A stretch of 64,000 nt of DNA from Chersky-840 sp963810195 (GTDB lineage Bacteria > Actinomycetota > Acidimicrobiia > Acidimicrobiales > UBA8190), in NCBI GenBank assembly GCA_963810195.1, contig CAWEMO010000001.1, positions 62,001 to 126,000 on the forward strand. The letters run 5' to 3'. Below the pieces are notes generated by a model. It did not search any database. It was not told the DNA's origin and saw only the letters and a program-made list of their open reading frames with translations. The translations under genes and the position numbers were made by a program. Shown here piece after piece: positions 16,508-25,288 of this stretch (position 1 is its first letter; every line of letters begins with the position of its first letter).

Positions 16508-16804
16508 ATGACATTCATTCAGGTAGTCGAGTTTCAGACCAGCCATGTCGACGAGTTCGATGCGCTTCTTGAAAACTGGCTGATGCAGTCCAAAGATTGG
16601 CGAACCGCCACTCGCTCCGTGCGGACCAAGGATCGGGATCGGGACAATACGTATATCCAGATCGTGGAGTTCCCCAGCTATGAGAAAGCACAAGAGAACT
16701 CCAATCACCCTGCGACCGCAGAGTTTGCTGAGCGACTCGCCAAGCTGTGCGACTCTCCTCCCTCGTTCCGTAACCTGGACGTGCTCAGCGAGGAGGCTAT
16801 GTAG
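16508..16804 (+). CDS. ABM-like dimeric alpha/beta-barrel protein
   Basis: 98 residues beginning MTFIQVVEFQTSHVDEFDALL and containing DNTYIQIVEFPSYEKAQENS with HPATAEFAERLAKL. The two beta-alpha-beta halves are typical of the antibiotic-biosynthesis-monooxygenase/ferredoxin-like superfamily of small homodimers. A GAAGGGGAGTGATCC ribosome site precedes the ATG. Similar in layout to each half of the protein at 19894-20502. It may bind a small aromatic or peroxide substrate; this is not shown. Confidence 0.65.
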   Translation: MTFIQVVEFQTSHVDEFDALLENWLMQSKDWRTATRSVRTKDRDRDNTYIQIVEFPSYEKAQENSNHPATAEFAERLAKLCDSPPSFRNLDVLSEEAM

Positions 16805-17238
16805 TCGATATCGGAAGGCGCTGCACGACCGGGAGGTAGGCGGCAAATTCCGGTTTTCCACAGCGCATAAGTGATCCCGACGGGTCGGATATCGCTCTGG
16901 CGACGGGGCTAGAGCACACGAAGCTACTCGGGAGATCTGGTTCGCACGTCTGGGCCCTCCCTGCCCCCTTGAGGTCGTCCACGAAATCGAAGCACTCTGG
17001 TGGCCACCCAACCGATAATCTCGACCACCGTCGATCCTGAGCGGATTCACGAGTCGCACAGGGCGGCGGGCCTCTCGGTGCAACCTCCGGACTGGCCCGG
17101 CAGTCCCGGGCAGTTCGCTGCAGGCTAGTAACATTCTCGCACTATCGTCACCTTGTATTGTTCGCATCAGTGGCAAGGTTCGATGTTCCACGGTCAGCTG
17201 GTCGGTTGAACCAGCGACCTGGCCACTTCTCATGTGCA
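16805..17238. other. Gene-poor interval, 434 bp
   Basis: No supported gene. The end of the interval could encode an N-terminal extension of the next gene (from TTG 17158), but that would give an unusually long region before the lipoprotein signal. Confidence 0.4.
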
Positions 17239-18432
17239 GTGCGACACCAGATACGCGTGACGAGCTGTCGTGCCGTGGGCGTGTTGGCGCTCATTGCGGC
17301 ACTCGGCACTGCCTGCGGTATGGCCACACCCATCGCCAAGAATCCGACGCGAAACCTCCTTCACATAACTGCTCCCGGATGTTCGTCGGCTGTAGCACAA
17401 AGCCACACTCTCGCTGACGTGCGAACCGACATGATCTCGGTTCCAGGCAGCCCCTTTGGAATTGTCTCAAGTCGGAACGGAGTTTGGTCCTTCTTCACCG
17501 TCGGCTCCACGATCAGTGCGTCGCACGGGCCCTTCGTCCCCGTCCTCGACCGTCAGACCTCCGTCCCCGGCCAGCCCCTCGGATTGGCTCTCACCCACAA
17601 TGGGCGCTACCTCTTGGCGGCCGATGGGTCGGGTGCTGTTGTGATCAATGTCAGCAATCTGGAGGAGATGAATGGTCAGAATGCGGTCGTCGGCATGTTG
17701 CCAAGCAGCGGCGGTGACGGCGCCATCGAGGTGCTGGTCTCTCCTGACGACCGGTACGCGTTTGTCACCCTGGAAGACAGCGATGACATGGCGGTGTTCG
17801 ATCTAGGCAAGGCGCTGGCTCAAGGTTTCGGGCCACAAGACTTTGTCGGCACCGTCCCGCTCGGTGAGGCTCCCGTGGGTATGGCCGTTTCCCCTGATGG
17901 ACGTTGGATCTATGCGACCAGCGAAGGCGCTCTCGGCCTGCGCGGTGCTGGGGATGGAACCCTGAGTGTTATCAACCTGGCCAAGGCCGAGACGGACCCA
18001 GATCACGCCGTGGCCGCGACGGTGATGGCAGGCTGCAGCCCTGTTCGGGTGATCGCTGCTCAAGACGGACAGACAGTCTGGGTCACTGCCCGAGGAAGCA
18101 ATACGCTGCTCGGATTTTCGTCTTCGGCTCTCATCGCCAATCCAAGCCACGCCCTCGTGGCACGGGTCCAAGTAGGTGAGGCTCCGGTCGGTCTGGCGAT
18201 GATCAGGAGTGACACCAGGATCGTCGTTGCTGATTCCGCCCGCTTCGGGGGGGCCACAGCAGACTTAGCGGTTGTGGATCTAGCGGCGGCCCTTGCAGGT
18301 CGCCCTGCCCTCTTAGGAACGATTCCGGCTGGGCGATTCCCGAGAGAGATGGCGGTGCACGGCAACACCCTGTTGGTGACCAACTACACCTCGGATCAGC
18401 TCCAATCCGTGGACATTGATACCTTGCCATGA
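17239..18432 (+). CDS. YVTN-type beta-propeller lipoprotein
   Basis: About 397 residues from GTG 17239. The N-terminus (RHQIRVTSCRAVGVLALIAA) ends in a lipobox LGTAC. The body has repeated blade motifs of the 40-residue YVTN/surface-layer type: PLGLALTHNGRYLLAADGSG, VLVSPDDRYAFVTLEDSD, PVGMAVSPDGRWIYATSEG, PVRVIAAQDGQTVWVTARG and PREMAVHGNTLLVTNYTSD, suggesting a seven-bladed propeller. Starts at 17158 and 17257 are possible; no Shine-Dalgarno sequence decides. Likely a membrane-anchored binding protein. Confidence 0.75.
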   Translation: MRHQIRVTSCRAVGVLALIAALGTACGMATPIAKNPTRNLLHITAPGCSSAVAQSHTLADVRTDMISVPGSPFGIVSSRNGVWSFFTVGSTISASHGPFVPVLDRQTSVPGQPLGLALTHNGRYLLAADGSGAVVINVSNLEEMNGQNAVVGMLPSSGGDGAIEVLVSPDDRYAFVTLEDSDDMAVFDLGKALAQGFGPQDFVGTVPLGEAPVGMAVSPDGRWIYATSEGALGLRGAGDGTLSVINLAKAETDPDHAVAATVMAGCSPVRVIAAQDGQTVWVTARGSNTLLGFSSSALIANPSHALVARVQVGEAPVGLAMIRSDTRIVVADSARFGGATADLAVVDLAAALAGRPALLGTIPAGRFPREMAVHGNTLLVTNYTSDQLQSVDIDTLP

Positions 18433-18530
18433 TCGAAACCCACTCTGGCGAACTGGGCACCGCCCGCAAAGTGCCTGACCGACCGCGGGACGTTGAATCG
18501 GTGCACGGGTGAGGCGCACGGGATTCGGGG

Positions 18531-18707
18531 TACCGGTGACCCTCATTCCAGCGTGGCCGTCCGAACGTGGTCCCATGGAACTGCCCGGCGCCCGGGGGGT
18601 CGGGCGCCCCATAATCGCGAGGTTACGCAATCCCGCATGGTCAATCAGATCGCAACCGTTGGTGGGATGGTCCGCAGCGCCCCTCGACCTCCATCTCAAC
18701 GCGGGTG
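18531..18707. repeat. Dispersed 177-bp repeat, copy 2
   Basis: Same orientation and length as 12692-12868, with four substitutions. It ends exactly where TTACCGGTTACCC begins; copy 1 is preceded by a similar GGTTACCGG motif. The stop of the next minus-strand gene lies at its edge. Confidence 0.85.
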
Positions 18708-19313
18708 TTACCGGTTACCCTCAGGCGGGATTTCCACAAGCAACGTCCAGGCGCTGATCAACCCGAAGATGAACGCCACCAGAACGCTTGGCGCCAGCCA
18801 GAACAGCCCACCCCCACTCCGTGCGAGCAAGGTTGCGCCAGCCACTGCAAGGCAGACATAGCTCACAAGCCCTGGGGCGAGTGTGTTCACAGATCCTGCA
18901 AGCCGACCGACCAAGGGCAATGGGGTGGTCTTCTCGAATCGGCTGGCCCGCAGATCGATCGCCACCCGACTGCCTGCGAGGAGGAGGGCGGAGACGATCA
19001 GTTCCCACGCTAAGACCTTGCTGGATTGACCGGGAATAAGCAGGAAGATCCCGGTAAGCATTGGGGTCAAGAGCAAGCCAAGTGTCTGCCACGCACGGGC
19101 CGGGAGACTCGGGTGCCCGAGGATTCGACCGAGATTGATCGAAACGACCACGAAGACCAATCCGGACAAGGTTGCTCCGGCCTGGACGACGGTACCGCCG
19201 AAGTCCGTCCACCGAGCGGCGTTGTAGGCAGTTGTCACGGCACCCAACGCCTTGGTGCGGGGCCGATCGGGGGGAGAGAGAAACGTCGCCTGATGGCCAG
19301 CGGCATCCTTCAA
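18708..19313 (-). CDS. Small multipass membrane protein
   Basis: Up to 201 residues with about five hydrophobic helices (VVQAGATLSGLVFVVVSINL, LGLLLTPMLTGIFLLI, ELIVSALLLAGSRVAI, LVSYVCLAVAGATLL, LFWLAPSVLVAFIFGLISAW). A Leu-rich VAFIFGLISAWTLLVEI helix ends the protein. The TTG at 19313 is weak; a GTG at 19238 (VTTAYNAARWTDFGG) may be the true start. No family recognised. Its 3' end touches repeat copy 2. Confidence 0.6.
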   Translation of the reverse strand: MKDAAGHQATFLSPPDRPRTKALGAVTTAYNAARWTDFGGTVVQAGATLSGLVFVVVSINLGRILGHPSLPARAWQTLGLLLTPMLTGIFLLIPGQSSKVLAWELIVSALLLAGSRVAIDLRASRFEKTTPLPLVGRLAGSVNTLAPGLVSYVCLAVAGATLLARSGGGLFWLAPSVLVAFIFGLISAWTLLVEIPPEGNR

Positions 19314-19893
19314 GAGTAGGCGTCACCTCGGCGACAGCGTTAGCCATGGTCCACCACATCGAGACGAGGTCGGCGCAGCATGAGCAAGGTCCGGTGCTGG
19401 TCGGGGGTTAGGTGGACGACCGAGAGGTCGGGGCGCCCGATAGTCGGGTTACGCGTCCCCGGTGTCTTCCCCTGAGTCGGACGAGTGGCACCGGATTCGG
19501 GTGACCCGACCAACGGGCGATCCGCCCGGGATCGCCACCGCGCCGAACAACACAGCGTGGGCCCAATCAACAACCAACTGCCAACACGCAGCATATCACC
19601 GGCAATCCCGAGTGGGGCCGATAGAGCAGCGTCGTTTGACCGCTGGCAGGGGCGACTCTGGGGACGCAGTCCGGGACCTCGTAGAGAGCCTTGTCGGCCC
19701 GTTCAGCACGAACGAAAACTTCAAGCTTGAGGTCCACGGCCTTGCCGTAGCCAGAGGGTAGCGAACGTGGTGCCTGGCTGCCGGTAACGCTGCGCTGTGG
19801 CCCCGACTGCCCGGCAATCGCGCCCGGACCGGTACTGCTCTTACCAGTTTGGCGCGATTGACAGCGGTCAGGTTTCTGGTCAGGCCGGCGTCC
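19314..19893. other. Interval with a weak third repeat copy, 580 bp
   Basis: A segment at about 19428-19465 (GGTCGGGGCGCCCGATAGTC then GGGTTACGCGTCCC) resembles the hairpin core of the 177-bp repeat, and GATTCGGGTGACCC nearby resembles its start. No supported gene; the frames present are shadows of the next gene or lack motifs. Confidence 0.4.
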
Positions 19894-20502
19894 ATGCCTG
19901 AGAACAACCAATCCCTTCCGCCTGCTGCAGTCGTCGTGCGGTCTCGAGTCGCCGACTTCGACACATGGCTGACGGCGTTCGATTCCCATGAGGACGCTCG
20001 CCGGACCGCTGGCATCCTCGGCCATCACATCAACAGGGCGGAGGATGACTCCAACGACGTAAGCATCTACATGGCGGTATCGGATCTCGACAAGGCCAAG
20101 GCATTCTCGGCGTCGGATGACTTGCGCCAACGAATGCAGGCGGCAGGGGTAATCAGCGTCCCAGAGATCTCGTACATGACGCCGGTGCGCGAGGCGATTG
20201 CGTGGGACCGCGAGCTGCCCGCGTTCATCCTCAGTCACTCGGTGGCTGATTTCGACCGTTGGCTCGAGGGCTACGACGCCGCCGCCCAGCTCCAGGCAGC
20301 AGAGGGGATCGTGGGCCAAGCCGCGAACCGCTCGATCGATGATCCAGGGGTGGCGATCGTCTACCACCAGGCTGAGTCCTTCGACACGCTGCGCGCCTTT
20401 CTTGCCAACGACAAGCTCAAGGCAAAGATGCAGGAGGCCGGGGTGATCTCGGCGCCCGACGTCCACTTCGTGACAGGCGGCTGGGCTAAGCAGTACGGCT
20501 GA
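19894..20502 (+). CDS. Tandemly duplicated ABM-like protein
   Basis: 202 residues made of two homologous halves of about 90. Half one reads VVRSRVADFDTWLTAFDSHE to MQAAGVISVPEISYMT; half two reads FILSHSVADFDRWLEGYDAA to MQEAGVISAPDVHFVT. Shared landmarks are VADFDxWL, a GIxGHHINR/GIVGQAANR strand, DD before VxIVY, and MQxAGVIS at the end. The fold is probably a fused dimer of ABM-like barrels. The start at 19894 follows from the first conserved strand; an upstream frame extension lacks similarity. Catalytic role unknown. Confidence 0.75.
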   Translation: MPENNQSLPPAAVVVRSRVADFDTWLTAFDSHEDARRTAGILGHHINRAEDDSNDVSIYMAVSDLDKAKAFSASDDLRQRMQAAGVISVPEISYMTPVREAIAWDRELPAFILSHSVADFDRWLEGYDAAAQLQAAEGIVGQAANRSIDDPGVAIVYHQAESFDTLRAFLANDKLKAKMQEAGVISAPDVHFVTGGWAKQYG

Positions 20503-20582
20503 GCCCGAGGAGCTCAGCAGCGGCGGTTGGGCCCTTGTGGCAGTCGACCGATGTCTCAGGCGAGGATGACGGGGACAGTCCT

Positions 20583-21281
20583 TTACGTCGGGACCAACGA
20601 CAGAGTGATGTGATCCTTCTCGCTGTGCATCAAGATCTCATCGGCGGATAGAGAGCTAACGTCTTTGTTCGGGAGTAATTCGATCCGATACTCAAGTGAC
20701 CGGTACTCCGCTAAGACATCGTCAGGATTGTCGCCCAGTCCAAGGATCCCCAAGGGCCAGTACTCCAAGAGTATGGGCGGCCGGCACCTCTCAATAATCT
20801 TAGACATGCCGCGTAGGACTCGATGGTCATAGCCCTGGGCATCGACGAATACGAAGTCAACACCTTGCTCTGGAGGCAAAAGATCATCTAGCGCGATCAG
20901 TGGTACTTCGAGCGGAGCGACACCCAAGGGATGGGGTCCCGTGAGATGGTCGCCGGTATTGTCGGGCGACCGTTGCAGCGTGACCGAGCCGGTGCGCTCC
21001 CCGGCGGCGGCGTGGATGGGCACGACGTTGACGGCTTCATTGCGATGGAGGTTCCTGCACAACAGCTCGAAATTCAGGGGTTCCGGCTCAAGGGAACTTG
21101 AGGACCATCTCTTCGAGTAGATATTCCCCACGAAGCGCCCATTCCTCCATTCATTCCTTCGCTGGGGCAGCGAGGGTGGAGACACTTGTTTCAAGGTCAG
21201 CCAAGAGATCCTCGGGTGACTTGGGTGGTCTTGGTTCCACGTTTGGCTCGGGCTCAGTTTCGGGACGACTTCAACGGACAA
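20583..21281 (-). pseudogene. Truncated FkbM-type methyltransferase remnant
   Basis: The C-terminal part is a clear FkbM domain: EPEPLNFELLCRNLHRNE (SAM ribose acidic loop), GDHLTG, VPLIALDDLLP, VDFVFVDAQGYDHRVLRGM and ILLEYWP. The N-terminal SAM motif (GANxG) is absent; before EPEP the frame has no homology. Another frame there (SPEDLLADLETSVSTLAAP then MEEWALRGEYLLEEM) looks coding but is interrupted by two stops. The gene has therefore lost or scrambled its 5' part and is unlikely to make an active enzyme. Confidence 0.6.
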
Positions 21282-21345
21282 TTCAAGGGCCCCGACACTG
21301 TAGGGGGCGGTTTGTCGGGTCTTAGGATCGCGCCTGGTTCATCGG

Positions 21346-22617
21346 TCAGGCGGGCAGCTTCGGGGGCAGCATCTGATCCACCAACTCCCCGAATCGGGAA
21401 ACCAGGGGAGAGACTGGACCACTGCGGCACCACCACAGCTTGAACAGCTCCGCCGTGGCTTCGCGGGCACTGGTCGTCGCGTATGGGGAAACCTCCTGAG
21501 CGAGCTGGCTATATGCAGCCTGCCAATTCGACGGTGCCTTGGGGCTGTCGCCTTTCATGGCGTGCTCGAGGGTCTCGACACCAAGGTGCAGGCCCAACTG
21601 GCGTCGCAGTTGCATAGCTTTGGCGTAATGACGAACTTCAAACGTGCGTTCGATCTGGTGCCACAGCTCGTGGGCGACGGTGGTGTCGACGAGCGTATAC
21701 GGCGCCCGCGGACCCGCCGAACGTGAGCGCTGCTGTCTCTTGGCACTCTGTCGCACCAGCTCTATGAACGCTTCGACGTTGACATAGCCGATGTTGAGGT
21801 GGATGGAGGGAACCGAGATCTGAGCCACCCCTCCATATCGACCGGTCTTCAGCCCGTATTCGGATCTATCGAAATAGATGAACTTCACCGCCGCCGCCTG
21901 ATCGGGGAATCGACGGAAGACGGCGGTGGCAGTGTCGGCGGCCAGCGCGACGCCTTCAGGCATGATGTCGGGCCGGTCCGGCGCACTGATCGTAAAGGTC
22001 CGACCCGGTGCCCATGCAACGACCACGTCCAAGGTGTCGCCGGCCCCACCCGCTAATCGTCGGGCGAGCCTCCCGAGCGAGCCGGCGGGGCGAGCCGCAG
22101 TGGCAACAACCCCGAGGTCACCCAGGGCTGTCACAAGCGACGACGTTCGCCCCTGGCCCTCCCTCACCGGGGCCAGAGCGTCCCCTGACGCCGGTCTGGT
22201 GACGCCGTCGGCCTTGGCTTGCAGGGGGACGCGAAGACCTCCGCGGAAACCCGCTAGTCGAGCCTCATGACGCAACAGAAGGGAGTTGGAGTCGAGTTCT
22301 ACGTCGGTCGCTCCGCGATCCCTGGCCCGCTGGACTGTTGCCGCCATGACGTCACCGATGTCTTCTTGTTCGAGAAGAGGCGTGGCATCCAACTGGATTG
22401 TCATGTGTGAAACGGATCCGGTTACAGCCAGGCGTACCGCTCCGATCTTGATTCCGCGTCCCCACGCTTCGAGCAGATCGGGCTCCTCGGCGACGGGCCG
22501 CAGATCGACGCTCGTTTGCACCTCCTGGTCATCGTCACCGGCTGGGACCCACTTGAACGTAGCTGAGCACACGACATCTGGCACATGCCGCGGTGTCCTT
22601 CCTGAGCCGGGACGCAT
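21346..22617 (-). CDS. Putative zincin-like metalloprotein (HELWH)
   Basis: 423 residues, no signal peptide or membrane helix. At about residue 315, TTVAHELWHQIERTFEVRH carries an HExxH zinc motif. About 80 residues later SAREATAELFKLWW could supply the third ligand. The N-terminal half (DLRPVAEEPDLLEAWGRG onward) has a GNAT-like MAATVQRARDRGATDVELD segment, hinting at an acyltransferase-like or related alpha/beta domain. The middle (TFTISAPDRPDIMPEGVALA) leads into the zincin region. No known family fits as a whole. It lies 37 bp downstream of the CrtC-like gene on the same strand. Confidence 0.6.
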   Translation of the reverse strand: MRPGSGRTPRHVPDVVCSATFKWVPAGDDDQEVQTSVDLRPVAEEPDLLEAWGRGIKIGAVRLAVTGSVSHMTIQLDATPLLEQEDIGDVMAATVQRARDRGATDVELDSNSLLLRHEARLAGFRGGLRVPLQAKADGVTRPASGDALAPVREGQGRTSSLVTALGDLGVVATAARPAGSLGRLARRLAGGAGDTLDVVVAWAPGRTFTISAPDRPDIMPEGVALAADTATAVFRRFPDQAAAVKFIYFDRSEYGLKTGRYGGVAQISVPSIHLNIGYVNVEAFIELVRQSAKRQQRSRSAGPRAPYTLVDTTVAHELWHQIERTFEVRHYAKAMQLRRQLGLHLGVETLEHAMKGDSPKAPSNWQAAYSQLAQEVSPYATTSAREATAELFKLWWCRSGPVSPLVSRFGELVDQMLPPKLPA

Positions 22618-22654
22618 TACGTTCGGCGGGGCGGCCTCTCCTTGGGCGATTGTG

Positions 22655-23749
22655 TTACCGAGTGTGGCCGAAGTACATGAGCTCCCAGATGCCGGCGTCG
22701 CTCACGTCCTCGACCCTACGGTTGGCGACGAAGTGTTCGAGCTGGACTTGTCCGGTGAAGCGGAGGTAGGACCCGTCGAAGTGGGTGAGCCGTGCGAGTA
22801 GGTGCTTGGGGCCCGAGACCTCGTCGATGAGTTGACGGTTCGCGATTGTCTCGGCGCGACGAAAGCTCATCCGGTACAGTTCGTGGCCGTCGTCGTAGTC
22901 GTAGATGACGGTGTCGCCGACGGGCTTGCCGCTTTGCTCCTCGGTGTGTACGCCGTGGAGGCTGAACCGGACCTTCGTCGCGTCGTCAGCGACGATCTCG
23001 TTGCCCTTGGCAAGTAGGAAGACCGGGATCTGGACGTCGCCGTAGCGGTGTTCGGCGGTGATGTAACTGGCGATGATCGAATATGGACCGGCCTGGGCCC
23101 GCCCCCAGTACCAATGGTTGATGAGCTTGTGCATCGCCACGTCACCCCAGTTGTGGTCGTGGTACCCGACACCAGCGAGCTCCTGGCGCTGACCGCCGAC
23201 GGTGAGCTCGACTGCCACGGCGCCTTGTGGGACTGCCGCAAGCCATGCGAAATGGTGCTCCCCGTGCTCGCCGAAGAGCAGATACCCGGTCGCAGGTCGC
23301 CACGAGGGAACCAGGCCACTGAGCTCCACATCGATGGTCACTTCTTCGTGCGCGGCGTGGATCTCGTAGTGGCGGAGATCGCCCCGAAACGTGTTGTCAT
23401 CGATCCGAACGTCACAGCCGTCCGTGCTCGCACTGAACTGTGCCGCGGGGCGGTGGCTCTCGAACGACAGCGTCTCGGTGCCGGGACGGTCCAGGTGCAC
23501 GGTCACGAATGGATCGAGGGACCGACCGGGTGTGAGCGGGTCCTTGGTGTAGAAGGCGATCACCAGCGAGGACCCGTCCTCGAGATGCGCGTCGAAGTAC
23601 CACCACTCGTAGGATCCCGGCCCGGTGTCGGTGCGCAGCCCGTCCTCCCAGACAGCGACAGAGTCAGGATCCAGCCTGAGACGCTGATACGCCTCGGGTG
23701 TGTCTGCCATGCGGCACAGCGCGGTGTCAGTTCGGTATGGCGTTCTCAT
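22655..23749 (-). CDS. CrtC/AttH-like lipocalin-domain protein
   Basis: 364 residues. GSYEWWYFDAHLEDGSSLVI near the N-terminus and VGYHDHNWGDVAMHKLINHW in the centre are hallmarks of the AttH/CrtC superfamily of paired lipocalin-like barrels. YYWG-type aromatic pairs and acidic loops fit ligand binding. Known relatives hydrate carotenoids (CrtC) or have unknown roles. The ATG at 23749, with GGGAGC seven bases before it, is preferred to a TTG nine codons upstream. It is third in a minus-strand unit after an MFS exporter and a CoA transferase, so a terpenoid, steroid or similar hydrophobic substrate is plausible. Confidence 0.75.
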   Translation of the reverse strand: MRTPYRTDTALCRMADTPEAYQRLRLDPDSVAVWEDGLRTDTGPGSYEWWYFDAHLEDGSSLVIAFYTKDPLTPGRSLDPFVTVHLDRPGTETLSFESHRPAAQFSASTDGCDVRIDDNTFRGDLRHYEIHAAHEEVTIDVELSGLVPSWRPATGYLLFGEHGEHHFAWLAAVPQGAVAVELTVGGQRQELAGVGYHDHNWGDVAMHKLINHWYWGRAQAGPYSIIASYITAEHRYGDVQIPVFLLAKGNEIVADDATKVRFSLHGVHTEEQSGKPVGDTVIYDYDDGHELYRMSFRRAETIANRQLIDEVSGPKHLLARLTHFDGSYLRFTGQVQLEHFVANRRVEDVSDAGIWELMYFGHTR

Positions 23750-23827
23750 TGAGTGCTCCCTGACTGGGTCGGACAAGCGAAGACGTTTTGTTCGCGACGG
23801 TTGTGGTCTGGCCGCGCTGGGCGCGGG

Positions 23828-25288
23828 TCAGGCATGCCACTCGGCGTGACTCGATCCTCGGGGGACCAGGATCGGGTCGGGCCATTTGGGTCCGGTCCGC
23901 GAGAAGTGGACCGGCGGGGCGAGCATGTGGACGTCACCGAGTGGGCTCGGAGCGTCGTAGGGGAGAGGCTCGCCAAGGCTGTGCTCGTCGTCGCAGCCGG
24001 CATCGTCAGGATCGACGAGGCCGAGGGACCCGCACCACATCGCCGTCCTCGTCAGGTTGACGGTGACGTGCCACGAGCCACCCTCGGTGGCGCGCTTGAC
24101 CAGCGCGGCGGTGGCCCCGATGGCACCCATGTAGCCGGTGATGTAGTCGTTGATCAGCCCCGTGACGGGAAGTTTGGGCTCCGTCTCGCTGCCTTCGGTG
24201 GTCATGAGTCCCGAGGCGGCCGAGCCGTTCATGTCGAAGCCTCCGCGCCGCGCCCACGGCCCGGCCGACCCGTAGCAGGTGACCGACACGTACACGAGAC
24301 CCGGATGCTGTTCGGCCAGCTGTCGAGGGTCGAGTCCGCGACGCTCCAGCGATCCGCTGCGGTGGTTGTTGACCACGATGTCGGCGTCTGCCAGCAGAGC
24401 AGCAGCTCGCCCCTGGCCGATCGGACTGTCGAGGTCGATGTAGGTGCTTCGGGAGCCGACGTTGGCTTCGACGTAGATGAACTCGTGTTCGTAGTCATTG
24501 GGTCGGGTGGCGCACAGCACGTCCGCTCCATGCTCGGCAAGGGTCCGACCGACGGTGGGGCCTGCGACGGCGTGGCTGAACGACAGCACGTGTATCCCGT
24601 CGAATGGCCGGTCGCTGGGCCCGAAGTCCCGGGCTGGTGCCTCGCCGATCCGATCGAGCCCGATGACGGGCTGGTTGGCCAGGAGCGCTCCTTGCTCGTG
24701 GGCGAACCATTCGGCCGGACTACGCACGACGCAGACCGGCAGCCCGTCCGCCGTCGCCGTTTCCTCCAGTTCGAAGGCGCCCCAGCCGGCGATGGCTTCG
24801 GCGACCTTGGCGGGATCCGGAGGCACGTCCAGGAACCGGCACCATTGGGCGACCATGTGCGGGTAGACGCCTGACGCCATGACCCAGCGGCCGTCCGCCG
24901 TGCGGTACGGCGTGATGAGGAAGGGATTGTCCAGCACCAACGGGTGGGGCGCCATCTCACCGTTCAGCGTGGGATGCCAGAAGGCGCCCGGGTTGATGGC
25001 GTGCACGGCTTGGCGCATGTCCAGCTCGAGGTGTTGTGCGGGTCCACGCCGCTGGCGGTGAAAGGCAACCGCGGCCACCGCACCGGCCATGATGGGGACG
25101 GCGATGCAGGCACCGAGCCGGTGCGCCGCCGGCAGGATGGGGTCTTGCCCGGTGAAGGACACGACGGCCCGAGCCTCGTCTCGCGACAGCCCGACATCCG
25201 ACAGGAGATCGTCAAGGGCAACCAGTGGATCGAACTGGCTGTGTCGAGGCCCGGGCGCCGATGCAGAAGCGTCGTGGTGTGAGCTCAT
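23828..25288 (-). CDS. CaiB/BaiF-family CoA transferase
   Basis: 486 residues. Family III CoA-transferase motifs: FDGIHVLSFSHAVAGPTVGR (start of the second lobe), LLADADIVVNNHRSGSLERR, YVSVTCYGSAGPWARRGGFD and GLINDYITGYMGAIGATAAL. An N-terminal lobe (LELDMRQAVHAINPGAFWH, YRTADGRWVMASGVYPHM) precedes these; its order relative to the usual single-chain form suggests a fused or circularly rearranged variant. GGAGG lies eight bases before the ATG, which overlaps the upstream MFS stop as ATGA, showing translational coupling. Acyl donor and acceptor are unknown. Confidence 0.85.
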   Translation of the reverse strand: MSSHHDASASAPGPRHSQFDPLVALDDLLSDVGLSRDEARAVVSFTGQDPILPAAHRLGACIAVPIMAGAVAAVAFHRQRRGPAQHLELDMRQAVHAINPGAFWHPTLNGEMAPHPLVLDNPFLITPYRTADGRWVMASGVYPHMVAQWCRFLDVPPDPAKVAEAIAGWGAFELEETATADGLPVCVVRSPAEWFAHEQGALLANQPVIGLDRIGEAPARDFGPSDRPFDGIHVLSFSHAVAGPTVGRTLAEHGADVLCATRPNDYEHEFIYVEANVGSRSTYIDLDSPIGQGRAAALLADADIVVNNHRSGSLERRGLDPRQLAEQHPGLVYVSVTCYGSAGPWARRGGFDMNGSAASGLMTTEGSETEPKLPVTGLINDYITGYMGAIGATAALVKRATEGGSWHVTVNLTRTAMWCGSLGLVDPDDAGCDDEHSLGEPLPYDAPSPLGDVHMLAPPVHFSRTGPKWPDPILVPRGSSHAEWHA

